NCBI RefSeq assembly: GCF_008831285.2
Contig: NC_037468.1
Span: 118,501 to 182,500 of the forward strand
Origin: Nymphaea colorata
Taxonomy: Eukaryota; Streptophyta; Magnoliopsida; Nymphaeales; Nymphaeaceae
DNA: 64,000 nucleotides
Reading direction: 5' to 3'
In this document: positions 36,601 through 47,394 of the stretch, one piece after another
Layout of the letters: each line of letters starts with the position of its first letter
Numbering within the stretch: position 1 is the first letter of the stretch
The notes under the pieces: model-generated
Told to the model about the DNA's origin: nothing
Seen by the model: the letters and a program-made list of their open reading frames with translations, nothing else
The model's database searches: none
Program-made: the position numbers and the translations under genes

Positions 36601-37095
36601 TGGTTAGGGGTCCACCGTCTCTTTCCGCAGGTACGACCTAGACGACCACATTCCTGTTGGGGGCCCAATCAATCCAACGGAGATCCTGCTCCGCCCGTTC
36701 CAGTCCCGGTTGATGACCCAGCATATCCTTCTCCAGTCCCGTTAGAGAGACAGATCCATTCCAGTACATTCGAAGGGTCCTGCCTCCCGCGCCCATTCGT
36801 TCCCTGACCAGTTCCATATCCAGGGACCGTGTGCCACCAATAGCAAATCCACCTGCGGCCGGATCCAGTGCCAGTCCCCGCAGTGGACTCAATTGACCGA
36901 GTCTAGGCGCCATCCTGCCCGCCCAAGAGACCCTTTGTTCCGGGAAAGGGGAGAGGACTTGTTGCGAAGAGACCAGGGATTGGTTGTTGCTGAAGAGACG
37001 GGGAGACTGAGCTTGATTGATGGAAGAACCCCCGTGCGTGGGATGAGAAGCGGGAACCTCCGACAAAATGACCGGAGGGGAAGGATCAAACCATC
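36601..37095. other. 3' flank of atp6
   Basis: Downstream of the minus-strand atp6. A 142-codon minus-strand frame (36638-37066) begins about 30 bp past the atp6 stop with a TTG codon rather than ATG, and has no recognisable domain. It is probably not a gene, although co-transcribed unknown ORFs next to atp6 are common in plant mitochondria. Confidence 0.45.
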
Positions 37096-37995
37096 TTAGG
37101 GCCTTTTTTTCTGCCCTGCCAATAGTGTCCCATCAATCAAATCAAAACAGATTTTTTTGTGTTTTTGTTCAATTATAAACAAATCATTCAATTCATCTAT
37201 TCTTTGATGGAGATTTGTAGCATCATTCAAGTAAATACAGATTGAGATCGTAGAAACATGAGCTTGTGATATAGCTACACCTAATTCCGGACCGGTTAAT
37301 GCAAGAACTATAAATAAAGGACCAAGATCTCCTATGAAATAGAAGAGATTATTCATACATAGCATAGTCCAAGCGGACCCACTTAAAATCTTGACTGAAC
37401 TATGACCGGCCATCATATTAGCAAATAAACGTATTCCTGAGCTTAATGCGCGAAAACAATGAGGGATTGGCTCAAGGAGTACTAAGAAAGGTGCTAACGG
37501 CAGTGGGACTCCTGCGGGTAATGAGAAGCTTAAAAAATGAAGCCCATTTCTTTGAAATCCCACTATAGTAATGCCAATAAAAAGAGGAAATGAGGGACCC
37601 AAAGTAATGATAAAATGACTTGTCACTGTGAAGCTATAAGGTATCATACCCTGGGGATTACGAAATAACGAAAAAGTAAAAGTGACCGAGATGCGAGGGA
37701 AAAACTTTTGTTGAACATTTCCGGAAAGACCACCTATTTGTTCGTTCACCGGGTTCGGCACGAAATCATGAATCAGCTCTACCAAGGATTGCCAAGCATT
37801 TGGTACTGAGTTTCCTCCTCCGTTTTTAGTAACCAAATGAACCAGAAGCAGGACCAAACTGATAGTCAGCAGCATGAACAAAGATGGATTTGTGAATGAG
37901 AAAGAAAAGTTTCCAATATGAATATCCAGAAATGGGGGAATGGCAAATTGCTCCAGTGGGCTGTTCGGCGTAATCGTAATCAACACTTTTTGCAT
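37096..37995 (-). CDS. atp6: ATP synthase F0 subunit 6 (subunit a)
   Basis: Encodes subunit a of the F0 proton channel in the inner mitochondrial membrane. From the ATG at 37995 the protein is 299 aa. The frame continues open upstream without another ATG, so 37995 is the best start. Conserved blocks are in order: GGGNSVPNAWQSLVELI (59-75), QGMIPYSFTVTSH (115-127), and GIRLFANMMAGH (187-198) with the essential proton-relay Arg189; Glu238 and Gln244 follow in the last helix. The genomic reading has many Ser, Pro, Arg and His residues where the family has Leu, Phe, Cys and Tyr: FVPNPVNEQ, TFSLFRNPQGM, ALSSGIR, GHSSVKILSGSAW and LTGPELGVAISQ. Five I checked at codon level (Ser186, Ser200, Ser207, Pro236, Ser243) each need one C-to-U change, as expected for plant mitochondrial editing. 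The C-terminus after NLHQ is extended by 35 residues and includes FIIEQK, seen in some plant versions. The 5' flank becomes satellite repeat within about 70 bp. Confidence 0.97.
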   Translation of the reverse strand: MQKVLITITPNSPLEQFAIPPFLDIHIGNFSFSFTNPSLFMLLTISLVLLLVHLVTKNGGGNSVPNAWQSLVELIHDFVPNPVNEQIGGLSGNVQQKFFPRISVTFTFSLFRNPQGMIPYSFTVTSHFIITLGPSFPLFIGITIVGFQRNGLHFLSFSLPAGVPLPLAPFLVLLEPIPHCFRALSSGIRLFANMMAGHSSVKILSGSAWTMLCMNNLFYFIGDLGPLFIVLALTGPELGVAISQAHVSTISICIYLNDATNLHQRIDELNDLFIIEQKHKKICFDLIDGTLLAGQKKRP

Positions 37996-38097
37996 CCCTG
38001 TATTTCCTCCAAATGACAAAGGAAAGAGCCGGTTGGCTTGGTCCGACCAAGAAAGGCATGGGAGTTCCAGTGATCAAAGCACTCGCAAAGCATGTGA

Positions 38098-38306
38098 GCT
38101 GATTCAGACTCACTCTGATAGACTATCAGACAAGAAGGGAACTCATATTGATGGACAATTGTCATTGATCTTCATTCTTTTCACTAATGGCATACAATTT
38201 GTTGTATGGAAAATGGCATACAATTGCCATTGGGAGCACTAATGGCATTGTTTTGGTATGGTGAGTACTCATGTTGGTATAGTGAGTACTAATGGCATTT
38301 GTTTGT
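38098..38306 (+). repeat. 209-bp direct repeat, identical copy at 42453-42661
   Basis: Read base by base, 38098-38306 equals 42453-42661 (constant offset 4355). Repeats of this size in plant mitochondria recombine at low to moderate frequency. Recombination between these direct copies would excise or duplicate about 4.36 kb carrying nad1 exon 4. Confidence 0.92.
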
Positions 38307-38725
38307 CAAGTGAGTACTAATGGCATACAATTGCAATTGGTCCTGTCCTTCCATAATTAGTCCTCACCTTTCTTGGTATGGTGAGTACTCATTGTTGATG
38401 GAAAATGGCATTTGTTTGTCAAGTGAGTACTAATGGCATTGGTTTGTCAAGTGAGTACTCACCATACCAAAACAATGCCATTAGTGCTCCCAATGGCAAT
38501 TGTATGCCATTAGTGTCCATAATTGCAATGAGATGCCATTCATGCTGACCATACAACCAATTGTATGCCATTAGTGCTGACCATATCACAAATTGCAATG
38601 AGATGCCATTATCCATCAACCAATGCCATTAGTGTTTCATTGAAGATCAATGACAATTCCAATGACCATCCATTCCCTTCTTTCAGAAAGCACTCGCAAC
38701 TTCAAATTGTTGAAGCTTATGAAGG

Positions 38726-38774
38726 TCACGTCAGAGCAAAGCCCTCTTTTGAAGAGGGCTTTGCTCTGACGTGA
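38726..38774 (+). repeat. Perfect 23-bp hairpin (loop TTG)
   Basis: Arm 38726-38748 pairs perfectly with 38752-38774 around the 3-nt loop TTG. The stem joins GCAAAGCCCTCTT to the GTCACGTC-type border word. A related hairpin near 59926-59973 has the same core stem but loop CAA, the exact complement of this loop. Confidence 0.9.
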
Positions 38775-38820
38775 CGTGACGTGATGGACACTCGCAAATT
38801 GCGTCAGGGCTTTGCGAGTG

Positions 38821-39589
38821 CTTTGCTCGTTGTATCGAGAGTAGACAGTAAACAACGAGCGTAGAGTGATCGTCTACACGAGCCTACAAGAGTCTACGAA
38901 ACTCGCTGCTCTTAGGAAGCTCGCTTTCTAAGCCACTGCACTGGCGTAGTGGTCGGCATTCAACCCATCATGCCTGACGACTATCACAACAGAAGAAGCT
39001 TAAGACTAGAAACCCCCCTTCGAGTCTACTTTGCTTTGCCAGAAGCTTCGCTTACTCAAAGAGTCTCTCGGCATTCTAGAAGCTTCGCCAGAAGCGACTA
39101 GTATCTCGAATGCCTCCGTCCTATAGTTAGTCTAGTCTAGTAGAGTCTAGTATACCGAATGCCCATGTACTAGAGTAGAGTCTTTCCAATGCCTCCTTCC
39201 TTGCCGCCAACGCACACTAGACGGAGAGTAAGCAAGCTACCTTGCATTCTAGAAGCTTCGCTAAGCTTCGCTTCCCATCATGCCTCCTTGGTAGAAGTTC
39301 ATGAAGCTGACCCTTCGGGTGTAGCTTCCGCGGCCAAGGAAGGAGGCCTTTTTTCTGGCGCGGAAGCTACCGCTTCTAGAATGAAAGCCGCCGCCACCCA
39401 CCCACTTAGAGGGTGGGTGGGTAGGCGGCTACAACTAACGCAAGCCCCGGTCCTTTTTTAGCGCGAACCATAGTGTAAGCGTCACCGATCTGACTGCTAT
39501 CGAATCAGCTCTTGGGAATCTCATTCATCACTCACGCAACCTTTCCTTTGGTAGCCTTTGGAAAAGTGACGGTGGCCAACGTGTTGTAG
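38821..39589. other. Unrecognised spacer with GC-rich hairpin
   Basis: Contains scattered TCTAGAAGCTTCGC repeats (39040-39265) and a strong GC hairpin near 39387-39429 (CCACCCACCCAC paired with GTGGGTGGG). No gene is seen. Confidence 0.55.
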
Positions 39590-40375
39590 ATTGACAAAGG
39601 CAGAGGTTGGCTTTGTCAACGACACAAGGAGTTTACAAAGGAGAACAGCCCCCCTTTATATAAAAAGGCGAAGGTCGCCTTTCTATGAAGGCGAGCAGCC
39701 CAGCCCGCCCTTCTTCACAAAAGGCGAACAGCCCCCCTCTTTCTTTCGGGAACTTTTGATCCATTTTCTAGTATTATTGATTCTTCTTCTTATCCTAGAT
39801 CAGGGTCAGCGGTCTTTCCGCAATAGCAGCTTCGAGAAGCTAGGCGTCGGGTGCGCCTCCTGCCGTCGTTTCAGTGACTCATAGAACTTCGCTCAGACTG
39901 GTGTCGTAACCTCTCCCAGGACCGGAATGATTATCCCTGCCCGATGGGTCTACATTCATCCCTGAATGTCGTCGGGTACTGTTCACTTCCCCGCCATTCT
40001 TGTAACCGTCACCTGTCATCCGCGCAGGTGTGTCCGCACCCCCTGGAGTAGACGAGAAAGAAAGGATTTCTCGGAGCAACCCCCAGGTTCCAGACCCAGG
40101 AGTGCACTTTCCCGTATGAGCATTCGGTACATGTATAAGTCCGTGGAAGAGTTACAAGGTCACCACTACGGAGGATCTCCCCCCTAATCTTAGATAGGTC
40201 GTCTGAGGGTTCGCCGCGGTTCATTGCTGTGCTTACACACTAGGCTACCCTTCTCCGAAAGCTCCGCGGGACCACCTACCACAGGTCCTTCGGCCGGAGG
40301 GGTTGACTGCACAACGCCGGGACGCTGGCTCCTGCAGAGGGAAGCCCAACGAATGTCAGATGCAAAGCCCCGCAC
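39590..40375 (-). other. nad1 intron 4, 5' part (group II)
   Basis: Directly after nad1 exon 4 on the minus strand the sequence starts GTGCGGGGCTTTGCATC, a group II 5' splice site (GTGCG). The following sequence looks like the start of the plant nad1 intron at position 728. Similarity is clear near the exon and becomes uncertain below about 39880; the end at 39590 is a guess. The maturase gene matR normally sits in this intron, but no matR-like frame exists here. The intron is therefore probably split, with its 3' part (and perhaps matR and exon 5) elsewhere, requiring trans-splicing. Confidence 0.7.
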
Positions 40376-40434
40376 CTCATTAAGATCATATTGGCATACT
40401 CTCCCAAAAAAGAAAGAGCAGACCCCATTGAAGA
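40376..40434 (-). CDS. nad1: NADH dehydrogenase subunit 1, exon 4 only
   Basis: A 59-nt exon reading SSMGSALSFLGEYANMILM plus two bases (AG), which encodes part of a transmembrane segment of complex I subunit ND1. The length of 59 nt and the phases (0 at the start, 2 at the end) match the fourth exon of seed-plant nad1. The family sequence is SSMGFALFFLGEYANMILM; both Ser residues (TCT) become Phe (TTT) with one C-to-U edit each. The 3' boundary is set by GTGCG of intron 4. The 5' boundary is set by the codon phase and by the group II domain V lying 48 nt upstream. No other nad1 exon was found in the window, so this exon must be joined to pieces encoded elsewhere. Confidence 0.95.
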
Positions 40435-41100
40435 CGGGAGTGAGGTACAACAAGGCCATTTCCGTCCACCGCCCTTCTCACGGAGCCGTACGTGGACGTT
40501 ACCGCTCATACAGCTCCCAGCCAGCAAGCTGTTAGCCTTCCTCTACAAGGAATGGAAGTGTGGATGAATCGACAATAGAGGAATTCGATTTTTCAGCAAT
40601 AACATGAGAAGAGCATCCCTTTCAAAAAAACCTCAGGATCCCCCCACCTATCCTGCCACTTCAGCACCTTGTGCTCTTTGAGAAGTACGAGCCCTCTCAA
40701 CGAATTGGATGGAGACTCCGAAAACAATGCCGTAGGCCGGATCAGGACGAGTATGTCCAGGATTCCCTGATTCATTCTCGTCCTGGAGCTTCTGCTCTCC
40801 TCTGGGGAGGGGTTTTAGAGAGAGAGGTGAGTAAAGTCAAGGGTAGCCCCCCGGTGGACCGATTCCTCGAAGTCGGAGGCATCTGATGACCCAAGGAGCT
40901 GCTCTCGATGTGAGATCGGCAGCTTTATCAAAGAAAGAAGAAGAGGATAAGCTTTCAAAAAGAAGACCGGACACAGAAGAAACAAGAAGAGAGGGCCTTT
41001 CAGGAAGGGGAGTACTGAGCAGCTTGAGACACTTCAGTAGCATAAGGAAGATCAGTCCTATGTTCGTTTTCGCCCTGCCCCGAGACGGAAAAAGATCTCT
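40435..41100 (-). other. nad1 intron 3, 3' part (group II domains V-VI)
   Basis: The minus-strand sequence just upstream of exon 4 carries domain V at 40483-40516 and a domain VI-like segment at 40435-40482 with an A seven bases from the splice site. No exon 3 lies upstream in the window. In seed plants this intron (position 669) is normally split and trans-spliced, with the 3' half preceding exon 4, which fits. The upstream limit (about 41100) is not determined by sequence; the frames in this stretch are not recognised. Confidence 0.75.
40483..40516 (-). other. Group II intron domain V
   Basis: A 34-nt helix on the minus strand starting GAGCTGTATGAGC and ending CACGTACGGCTC, the usual length and ends of domain V. 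The AGC catalytic triad is at the base and a CG bulge precedes TACGGCTC. The basal stem pairs fully, with one U-G. The distal stem (TGAGC with GTCCA) has one A-C mismatch that C-to-U editing would convert to A-U. Confidence 0.85.
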
Positions 41101-41520
41101 CTCAACCTTTGCTTTGAGAATTGGTTTGTGTTTTCTCTAGGCAAGCCGCTACATGTTCTCCCCTTGCCCTTGAACGATAGAAGAACTACTTCTCTTCTAT
41201 TAGATAGCGGTCGATCGGTTCGCATCTATGGTCAATCAATAGGTCCGCGGATCGATTCTTCTATACGAAAAGCCATCTCATCTCGTAGCACCACCACGAC
41301 ACCGATTCTCGTTCTTATTCCGAGCCCCCCATGCCGTGACTTCTACTTCTAGTAGTGGAATGAGTGGAAAGATCTTTCTTTATATAAGTCCCTGTCCGAT
41401 CCAACCAATTCGTATCGTATAAATCGAACGAGACTCTTTCGGGTATTCAACATCCGTCTCTCTCTGTCAATCCAAGAAAGGTATAGATAAGGAGGGCGCC
41501 TAGATGTTCGCTGAACAGCA
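41101..41520. other. Unrecognised spacer
   Basis: Non-satellite sequence between the nad1 exon 4 locus and array E. Short frames only; nothing recognised. Confidence 0.5.
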
Positions 41521-44500
41521 AGCAAGTGATCAATCGCAAAGCGAAGCAACGTCATGTCACGTCACGAGCAAAGCCCTACGCTTTGCGAGTGCGTGCTTTG
41601 TGCAATTGAAAGGTCAAGGTCAGTGCACAACTATAGGCAGAGCCAAAGCGAAGCGAGTGTGCTTATGATTTGTGGAAACACTAATGGCATACAATTGCCA
41701 TTGGGAGCACTAATGGCATTGTTTTGGTATGGTGAGTACTGATGACATACAAATGAGTCTTGACCGGAAAGTCCTGACCTGTTTGGTATGGACATACAAA
41801 TGAGTCTTGTATGGTAAGGTGAGTCCTGACCTGTTTGGTATGGTGAGTACTGATGACATACAAATGAGTCTTGACCTTTCCAGACAGTCCTCACCTTTTA
41901 AGGAAAATCAGTCCTGATCTTTAAAGACAGTATTGACCTTTTTGGTAAGGTTAGTACTTATTTAAAGACAGTCTTAACCTTTTTGATAAGGTGAGTACTC
42001 ATTGTTGATGGAAAATGGCATTTGTTTGTCAAGTGAGTACTAATGGCATTTTGTTGTCAAGTGAGTACTAATGGCATCTCATTTTTGGTCAAGTGAGTAC
42101 TAATGGCATTTGTTTGTCAAGTGAGTACTAATGGCATACAATTGTCATGAGTCCTGACCTTTCAAAAGGGTCCTGTCCTTTTAAGAAGAAGAAGTTCTGA
42201 TCTTTCAAGACAGTCTTGATCTTTTTGGTCAGGTTAGTCCTGACTTTGAAAGACAGTCTTGACCTTTTTGATAAGGTGAGTTCTGACTTTTCCTCAATCA
42301 TTCTCATTAGTCCTGACCTTTCAGAGTCCTGACCTTTCAAAAGGGTCCTGTCCTTCCATAATCATTCCTCAATCATTCTCATTAGTCCTGACCTTTCAAT
42401 AAAGTCCTGACCTTTTCCTTTCCATGAGCTAATGTCATTCAAAGTTGCGAGTGCTGATTCAGACTCACTCTGATAGACTATCAGACAAGAAGGGAACTCA
42501 TATTGATGGACAATTGTCATTGATCTTCATTCTTTTCACTAATGGCATACAATTTGTTGTATGGAAAATGGCATACAATTGCCATTGGGAGCACTAATGG
42601 CATTGTTTTGGTATGGTGAGTACTCATGTTGGTATAGTGAGTACTAATGGCATTTGTTTGTACAGTGAGTACTAATGGCATTTGTTTGTACAGTGAGTAC
42701 TAATGGCATACAATTGCAATGAGTCTTCATCTTTCAAGAAGAATCAGTCCTGACCTTTCAAGACAGTCTTAACCTTTCCATTTTTGGTCAGGTGAGTACT
42801 AATGGCATACAATTGCAATTGGTCCTGTCCTTCCATCAAAAGTCCTGACCTTTCAAGACAGTCTTGACCTTTTTGGTCAGGTTAGTCCTGACTGTGAAAG
42901 ACAGTCTTGACCTTTTTGATAAGGTCAGTCCTGACTGTGAAAGACAGTCTTGACCAGAAGAATCAGTCCTGATCAGATAGTCTTGATCTTTTTGGTCAGG
43001 TTAGTCCTGACTTTGAAAGACAGTCTTGACCTTTTTGATAAGGTGAGTACTGATGACATACAAATGAGTCTTGATGGTCATTCCTCAATCATTCTCATTA
43101 GTCCTGACCTTTCAGAGTCTTGACCTTTCAAGAAGAATCAGTCCTGACCTTTCAAGACAGTCTTGACCTTTCCATTTTTGGTCAGGTGAGTACTAATGGC
43201 ATACAATTGCAATTGGTCCTGTCCTTCCATCAAAAGTCCTGACCTTTCAAGACAGTCTTGACCTTTTTGGTCAGGTTAGTCCTGACTTTGAAAGACAGTC
43301 TTGACCTTTTTGATAAGGTCAGTCCTGACTGTGAAAGACAGTCTTGACCTTTTTGATAAGGTGAGTACTAATGGCATACAATTGCAATTGGTCCTGTCCT
43401 TCCATAATCAGTCCTGACCTTTCAAGAAGAATGAGTCCTGACCTTTCAAGACAGTCTTGACCTTTCCATTTTTGGTCAGGTGAGTACTAATGGCATACAA
43501 TTGCAATTGGTCCTGTCCTTCCATCAAAAGTCCTGACCTTTCAAGACAGTCTTGATCTTTTTGGTAAGGTCAGTCCTGACTGTGAAAGACAGTCTTGACC
43601 AGAAGAATCAGTCCTGATCAGATAGTCTTGATCTTTTTGGTAAGGTTAGTCCTGACTTTGAAAGACAGTCTTGACCTTTTTGATAAGGTGAGTACTGATG
43701 ACATACAAATGAGTCTTGTATGGTCAGGTGAGTACTAATGGCATACAATTGCAATTGGTCCTGTCCTTCCATAATCAGTCCTGACCTTTCAAGACAGTCT
43801 TGACCTTTCAAGAAGAATCAGTCCTGACCTTTCAAGACAGTCTTGACCTTTTTGGTCAGGTTAGTCCTGACTTTGAAAGACAGTCTTGACCTTTTTGATA
43901 AGGTCAGTCCTGACTTTGAAATACAGTATTGACCAGAAGAATCAGTCCTGATCAGATAGTCTTGATCTTTTTGGTAAGGTTAGTCCTGACTTTGAAAGAC
44001 AGTCTTGACCTTTTTGATAAGGTGAGTACTGATGACATACAAATGAGTCTTGATGGTCATTCCTCAATCATTCTCATTAGTCCTGACCTTTCAGAGTCTT
44101 GACCTTTCAATCAAGTCCTCACCTTTCTTGGTATGGTGAGTACTCATTGTTGATGGAAAATGGCATTTGTTTGTCAAGTGAGTACTAATGGCATTTTGTT
44201 GTCAAGTGAGTACTAATGGCATTTTGTTGTCAAGTGAGTACTAATGGCATTTGTTTGTCAAGTGAGTACTAATGGCATACAATTGTCATGAGTCCTGACC
44301 TTTCAAAAGGGTCCTGTCCTTTTAAGAAGAAGAAGTTCTGATCTTTCAAGACAGTCTTGATCTTTTTGGTAAGGTTAGTCCTGACTGTGAAAGACAGTCT
44401 TGACCTTTTTGAGAAGGTGAGTTCTGACTTTTCCTCAATCATTCTCATTAGTCCTGACCTTTCAGAGTCCTGACCTTTCAAAAGGGTCCTGTCCTTCCAT

Positions 44501-44660
44501 AATCATTCCTCAATCATTCTCATTAGTCCTGACCTTTCCATTTGTGTGAACACTAATGGCATACAATTGCAACCTTTCCTTTCCATATTGGAAGCAAGAA
44601 TGGCATACAATTTGTTGTATAGTCAGTACTTTTCAGGATTTGTCTGACCTGAATCAGTGA
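41521..44660 (+). repeat. Satellite-like array E, forward part
   Basis: Begins with border modules (41535-41660: TCATGTCACGTCACGAGCAA, CTTTGCGAGTGCGTGCTTTG), then a long forward array. It includes the 209-bp direct repeat at 42453-42661, repeated AGTCCTGACC/CAAGACAGTCTTGACC blocks from 42720 to 44100, and the recurring minus-strand 70-codon frame at 42128-42340 and 44269-44481. The junction word occurs in reverse at about 44636-44662. Confidence 0.9.
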
Positions 44661-46430
44661 CCTTCCGGTCAGGACTGTCTTGAAAGGTCAAGACTCATTT
44701 GTATGTCATCAGTACTCACCATACCAAACAGGTCAGGACTCATTATGGAAAAGTCAGGAAGGTGAAGACTCTTTTGAAAGGTAAGGACTCATTCTTCTTG
44801 AAAGGTCAGGACTCTTTTGAAAGGTCAGGACTCATTGCAATTGTATGCCATTAGTACTCACTTGACAACAAATTGTATGTCTCTCACTTGACAACAAAAT
44901 GCCATTAGTACTCACTTGACAAACAAATGCCATTAGTACTCACTGTACAAACAAATGTCATTAGTACTCACCATACCAAAACAGGTCAGGACTCTCTGGA
45001 AAGGTCAGGACTAATGAGAATGATTGAGGAATGATTATGGAAGGACAGGACCCTTTTGAAAGGTCAGGACTCTGAAAGGTCAGGACTAATGAGAATGATT
45101 GAGGAAAAGTCAGAACTCACCTTCTCAAAAAGGTCAAGACTGTCTTTCACAGTCAGGACTAACCTTACCAAAAAGATCAAGACTGTCTTGAAAGATCAGA
45201 ACTTCTTCTTCTTAAAAGGACAGGACCCTTTTGAAAGGTCAGGACTCATGACAATTGTATGCCATTAGTACTCACTTGACAAACAAATGCCATTAGTACT
45301 CACTTGACAACAAAATGCCATTAGTACTCACTTGACAACAAAATGCCATTAGTACTCACTTGACAAACAAATGCCATTTTCCATCAACAATGAGTACTCA
45401 CCATACCAAAACAGGTGAGGACTTGATTGAAAGGTCAGGACTCTTTTGAAAGGTCAGGACTCTTTTGAAAGGTCAGGACTCATTGCAATTGTATGCCATT
45501 AGTACTCACTTGACAACAAATTGTATGTCTCTCACTTGACAAACAAATGCCATTAGTACTTTCCATATGCCATTAGTACTCACTGTACAAACAAAATGCC
45601 ATTAGTACTCACTGTACAAACAAATGTCATTAGTGTTGACCATACAACAAATTGTATGCCTTCCATAATTGCACAATTATGGAAGGACTCTCTGGAAAGG
45701 TCAGGAAGGTCAAGACTCATTTGTATGTCATCAGTACTCACCATACCAAACAGGTGAGGACTCTTTTGAAAGGTCAGGACTCTGAAAGGTCAGGACTAAT
45801 GAGAATGATTGAGGAAAAGTCAGATTCCATACAGGACTCTTTTGAAAGGTCAGGACTCATTGCAATTGTATGCCATTAGTACTCACTTGACAACAAATTG
45901 TATGTCTCTCACTTGACAACAAAATGCCATTAGTACTCACTTGACAAACAAATGTCATTAGTACTCACTGTACAAACAAATGTCATTAGTACTCACCATA
46001 CCAAAATAGGTCAGGACTTGATTGAAAGGTCAAGACTCTGAAAGGTCAGGACTAATGAGAATGATTGAGGAAAAGTCAGAACTCACCTGACCATAAAAGA
46101 CTCATTTGTATGTCATCAGTACTCACCATACCAAAAAGATGAAGACTGTTTTGAAAGGTCAAGACTCATTTGTATGTCATCAGTACTCACCATACCAAAC
46201 AGGTCAGGACTTTCCGGTCAAGACTCATTTGTATGTCATCAGTACTCACCATACCAAAAAGATGAAGACTCATTGCAATTGTATGCCATTAGTACTCACT
46301 GTACAAACAAATGCCATTAGTACTCACTGTACAAACAAATGCCATTAGTGCTCACCATACCAACATGAGTACTCACTATACCAAACAGATGCCATTTTCC
46401 ATACCAAGAAAGATGCCATTAGTGCTGACC
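44661..46430 (-). repeat. Satellite-like array E, reverse part
   Basis: Orientation flips at the junction word. 44996-45390 repeats, in inverted order, the block at about 44140-44540, giving a compact local palindrome of about 1.25 kb. The rest contains ATGCCATTAGTACTCACTTG units and GTCATCAGTACTCACCATAC blocks. Confidence 0.88.
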
Positions 46431-47394
46431 ATACCAAAATCAATGAAATTTTGGTTGATGGATAATGGCATCTCCTTTTTTTTATGGTCAGCACTAATGG
46501 CATACAATTCCAATTGGGTATGGTGAGCACTAATGGCATTTGTTTGGTATGGTGAGTACTAATGACATTTGTTTGTACAGTGAGTACTAATGGCATCTCA
46601 TTTTTGGTCAAGTGAGTACTAATGGCATACAATTGCAATGAGTCCTGACCTTTCAAGACAGTCCTGACCTTTCAAGAAGAATGAGTCCTGACCTTTCAAG
46701 ACAGTCTTGACCTTTTTGGTAAGGTGAGTACTGATGACATACAAATGAGTCTTGACCTTTCCAGAAAAATCAGTCCTGACCTTTCAAGACAGTCTTGACC
46801 TTTTTGGTAAGGTCAGTCCTGACTGTGAAATACAGTATTGACCAGAAGAATCAGTCCTGATCTTTCAAGATAGTCTTGATCTTTCAAAAAAGGTGAGTAC
46901 TCATTGTTGATGGAAAATGGCATTTGTTTGTCAAGTGAGTACTAATGGCATTTTGTTGTCAAGTGAGTACTAATGGCATTTTGTTGTCAAGTGAGTACTA
47001 ATGGCATTTGTTTGTCAAGTGAGTACTAATGGCATACAATTGTCATGAGTCCTGACCTTTCAAAAGGGTCCTGTCCTTTTAAGAAGAAGAAGTTCTGATC
47101 TTTCAAGACAGTCTTGATCTTTTTGGTAAGGTTAGTCCTGACTTTGAAAGACAGTCTTGACCTTTTTGAGAAGGTGAGTTCTGACTTTTCCTCAATCATT
47201 CTCATTAGTCCTGACCTTTCAGAGTCCTGACCTTTCAAAAGGGTCCTGTCCTTCCATAATCATTCCTCAATCATTCTCATTAGTCCTGACCTTTCCATCA
47301 TTTCCTTTCCATCAATCCGTCAAACCTTGATCCCTTCTTTCAGCATTCAAAGTTGCGAGTGCTTTGTGGGCTTTGCTAATAACGTGACGTTAGG
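46431..47394 (+). repeat. Satellite-like array E, second forward part and border
   Basis: Orientation flips back near 46450 (GATGGATAATGGCATCTCC). Forward units continue to about 47310 and end in a border module (AAAGTTGCGAGTGCTTTGTG, GGGCTTTGCTAATAACGTGA). Array E thus has at least three orientation blocks. Confidence 0.85.

Larger units (their letters stand above)
38063..38820. repeat. Small mixed-orientation satellite array upstream of atp6
   Basis: Starts with the border word TGATCAAAGCACTCGCAAAG, only about 70 bp upstream of the atp6 start codon. It runs forward to about 38460, then flips. The first 209 bp (38098-38306) are identical to 42453-42661. The far end is a border module with a long hairpin. 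Confidence 0.88.

Noticed and set aside
36638-37066. 142-codon ORF immediately downstream of atp6.
   Set aside because: It starts with TTG, has no recognisable domain and biased composition. It could be a co-transcribed unknown, but nothing supports it.
40009-40224. 71-codon minus-strand ORF and neighbours considered as part of matR.
   Set aside because: The sequence fits the 5' part of nad1 intron 4, and none of the frames carries maturase or RT motifs.
45056-45268. A family of near-identical ORFs of about 70 codons containing SERSGLMRMIEEKSELT (also at 4477, 11606, 14944, 24333, 29648, 42128, 44269 and 47026).
   Set aside because: They coincide exactly with one repeat block, occur on whichever strand the array orientation dictates, and consist of reiterated KGQD/RSGL words. 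Conservation is explained by repeat homogenisation, not by protein selection.
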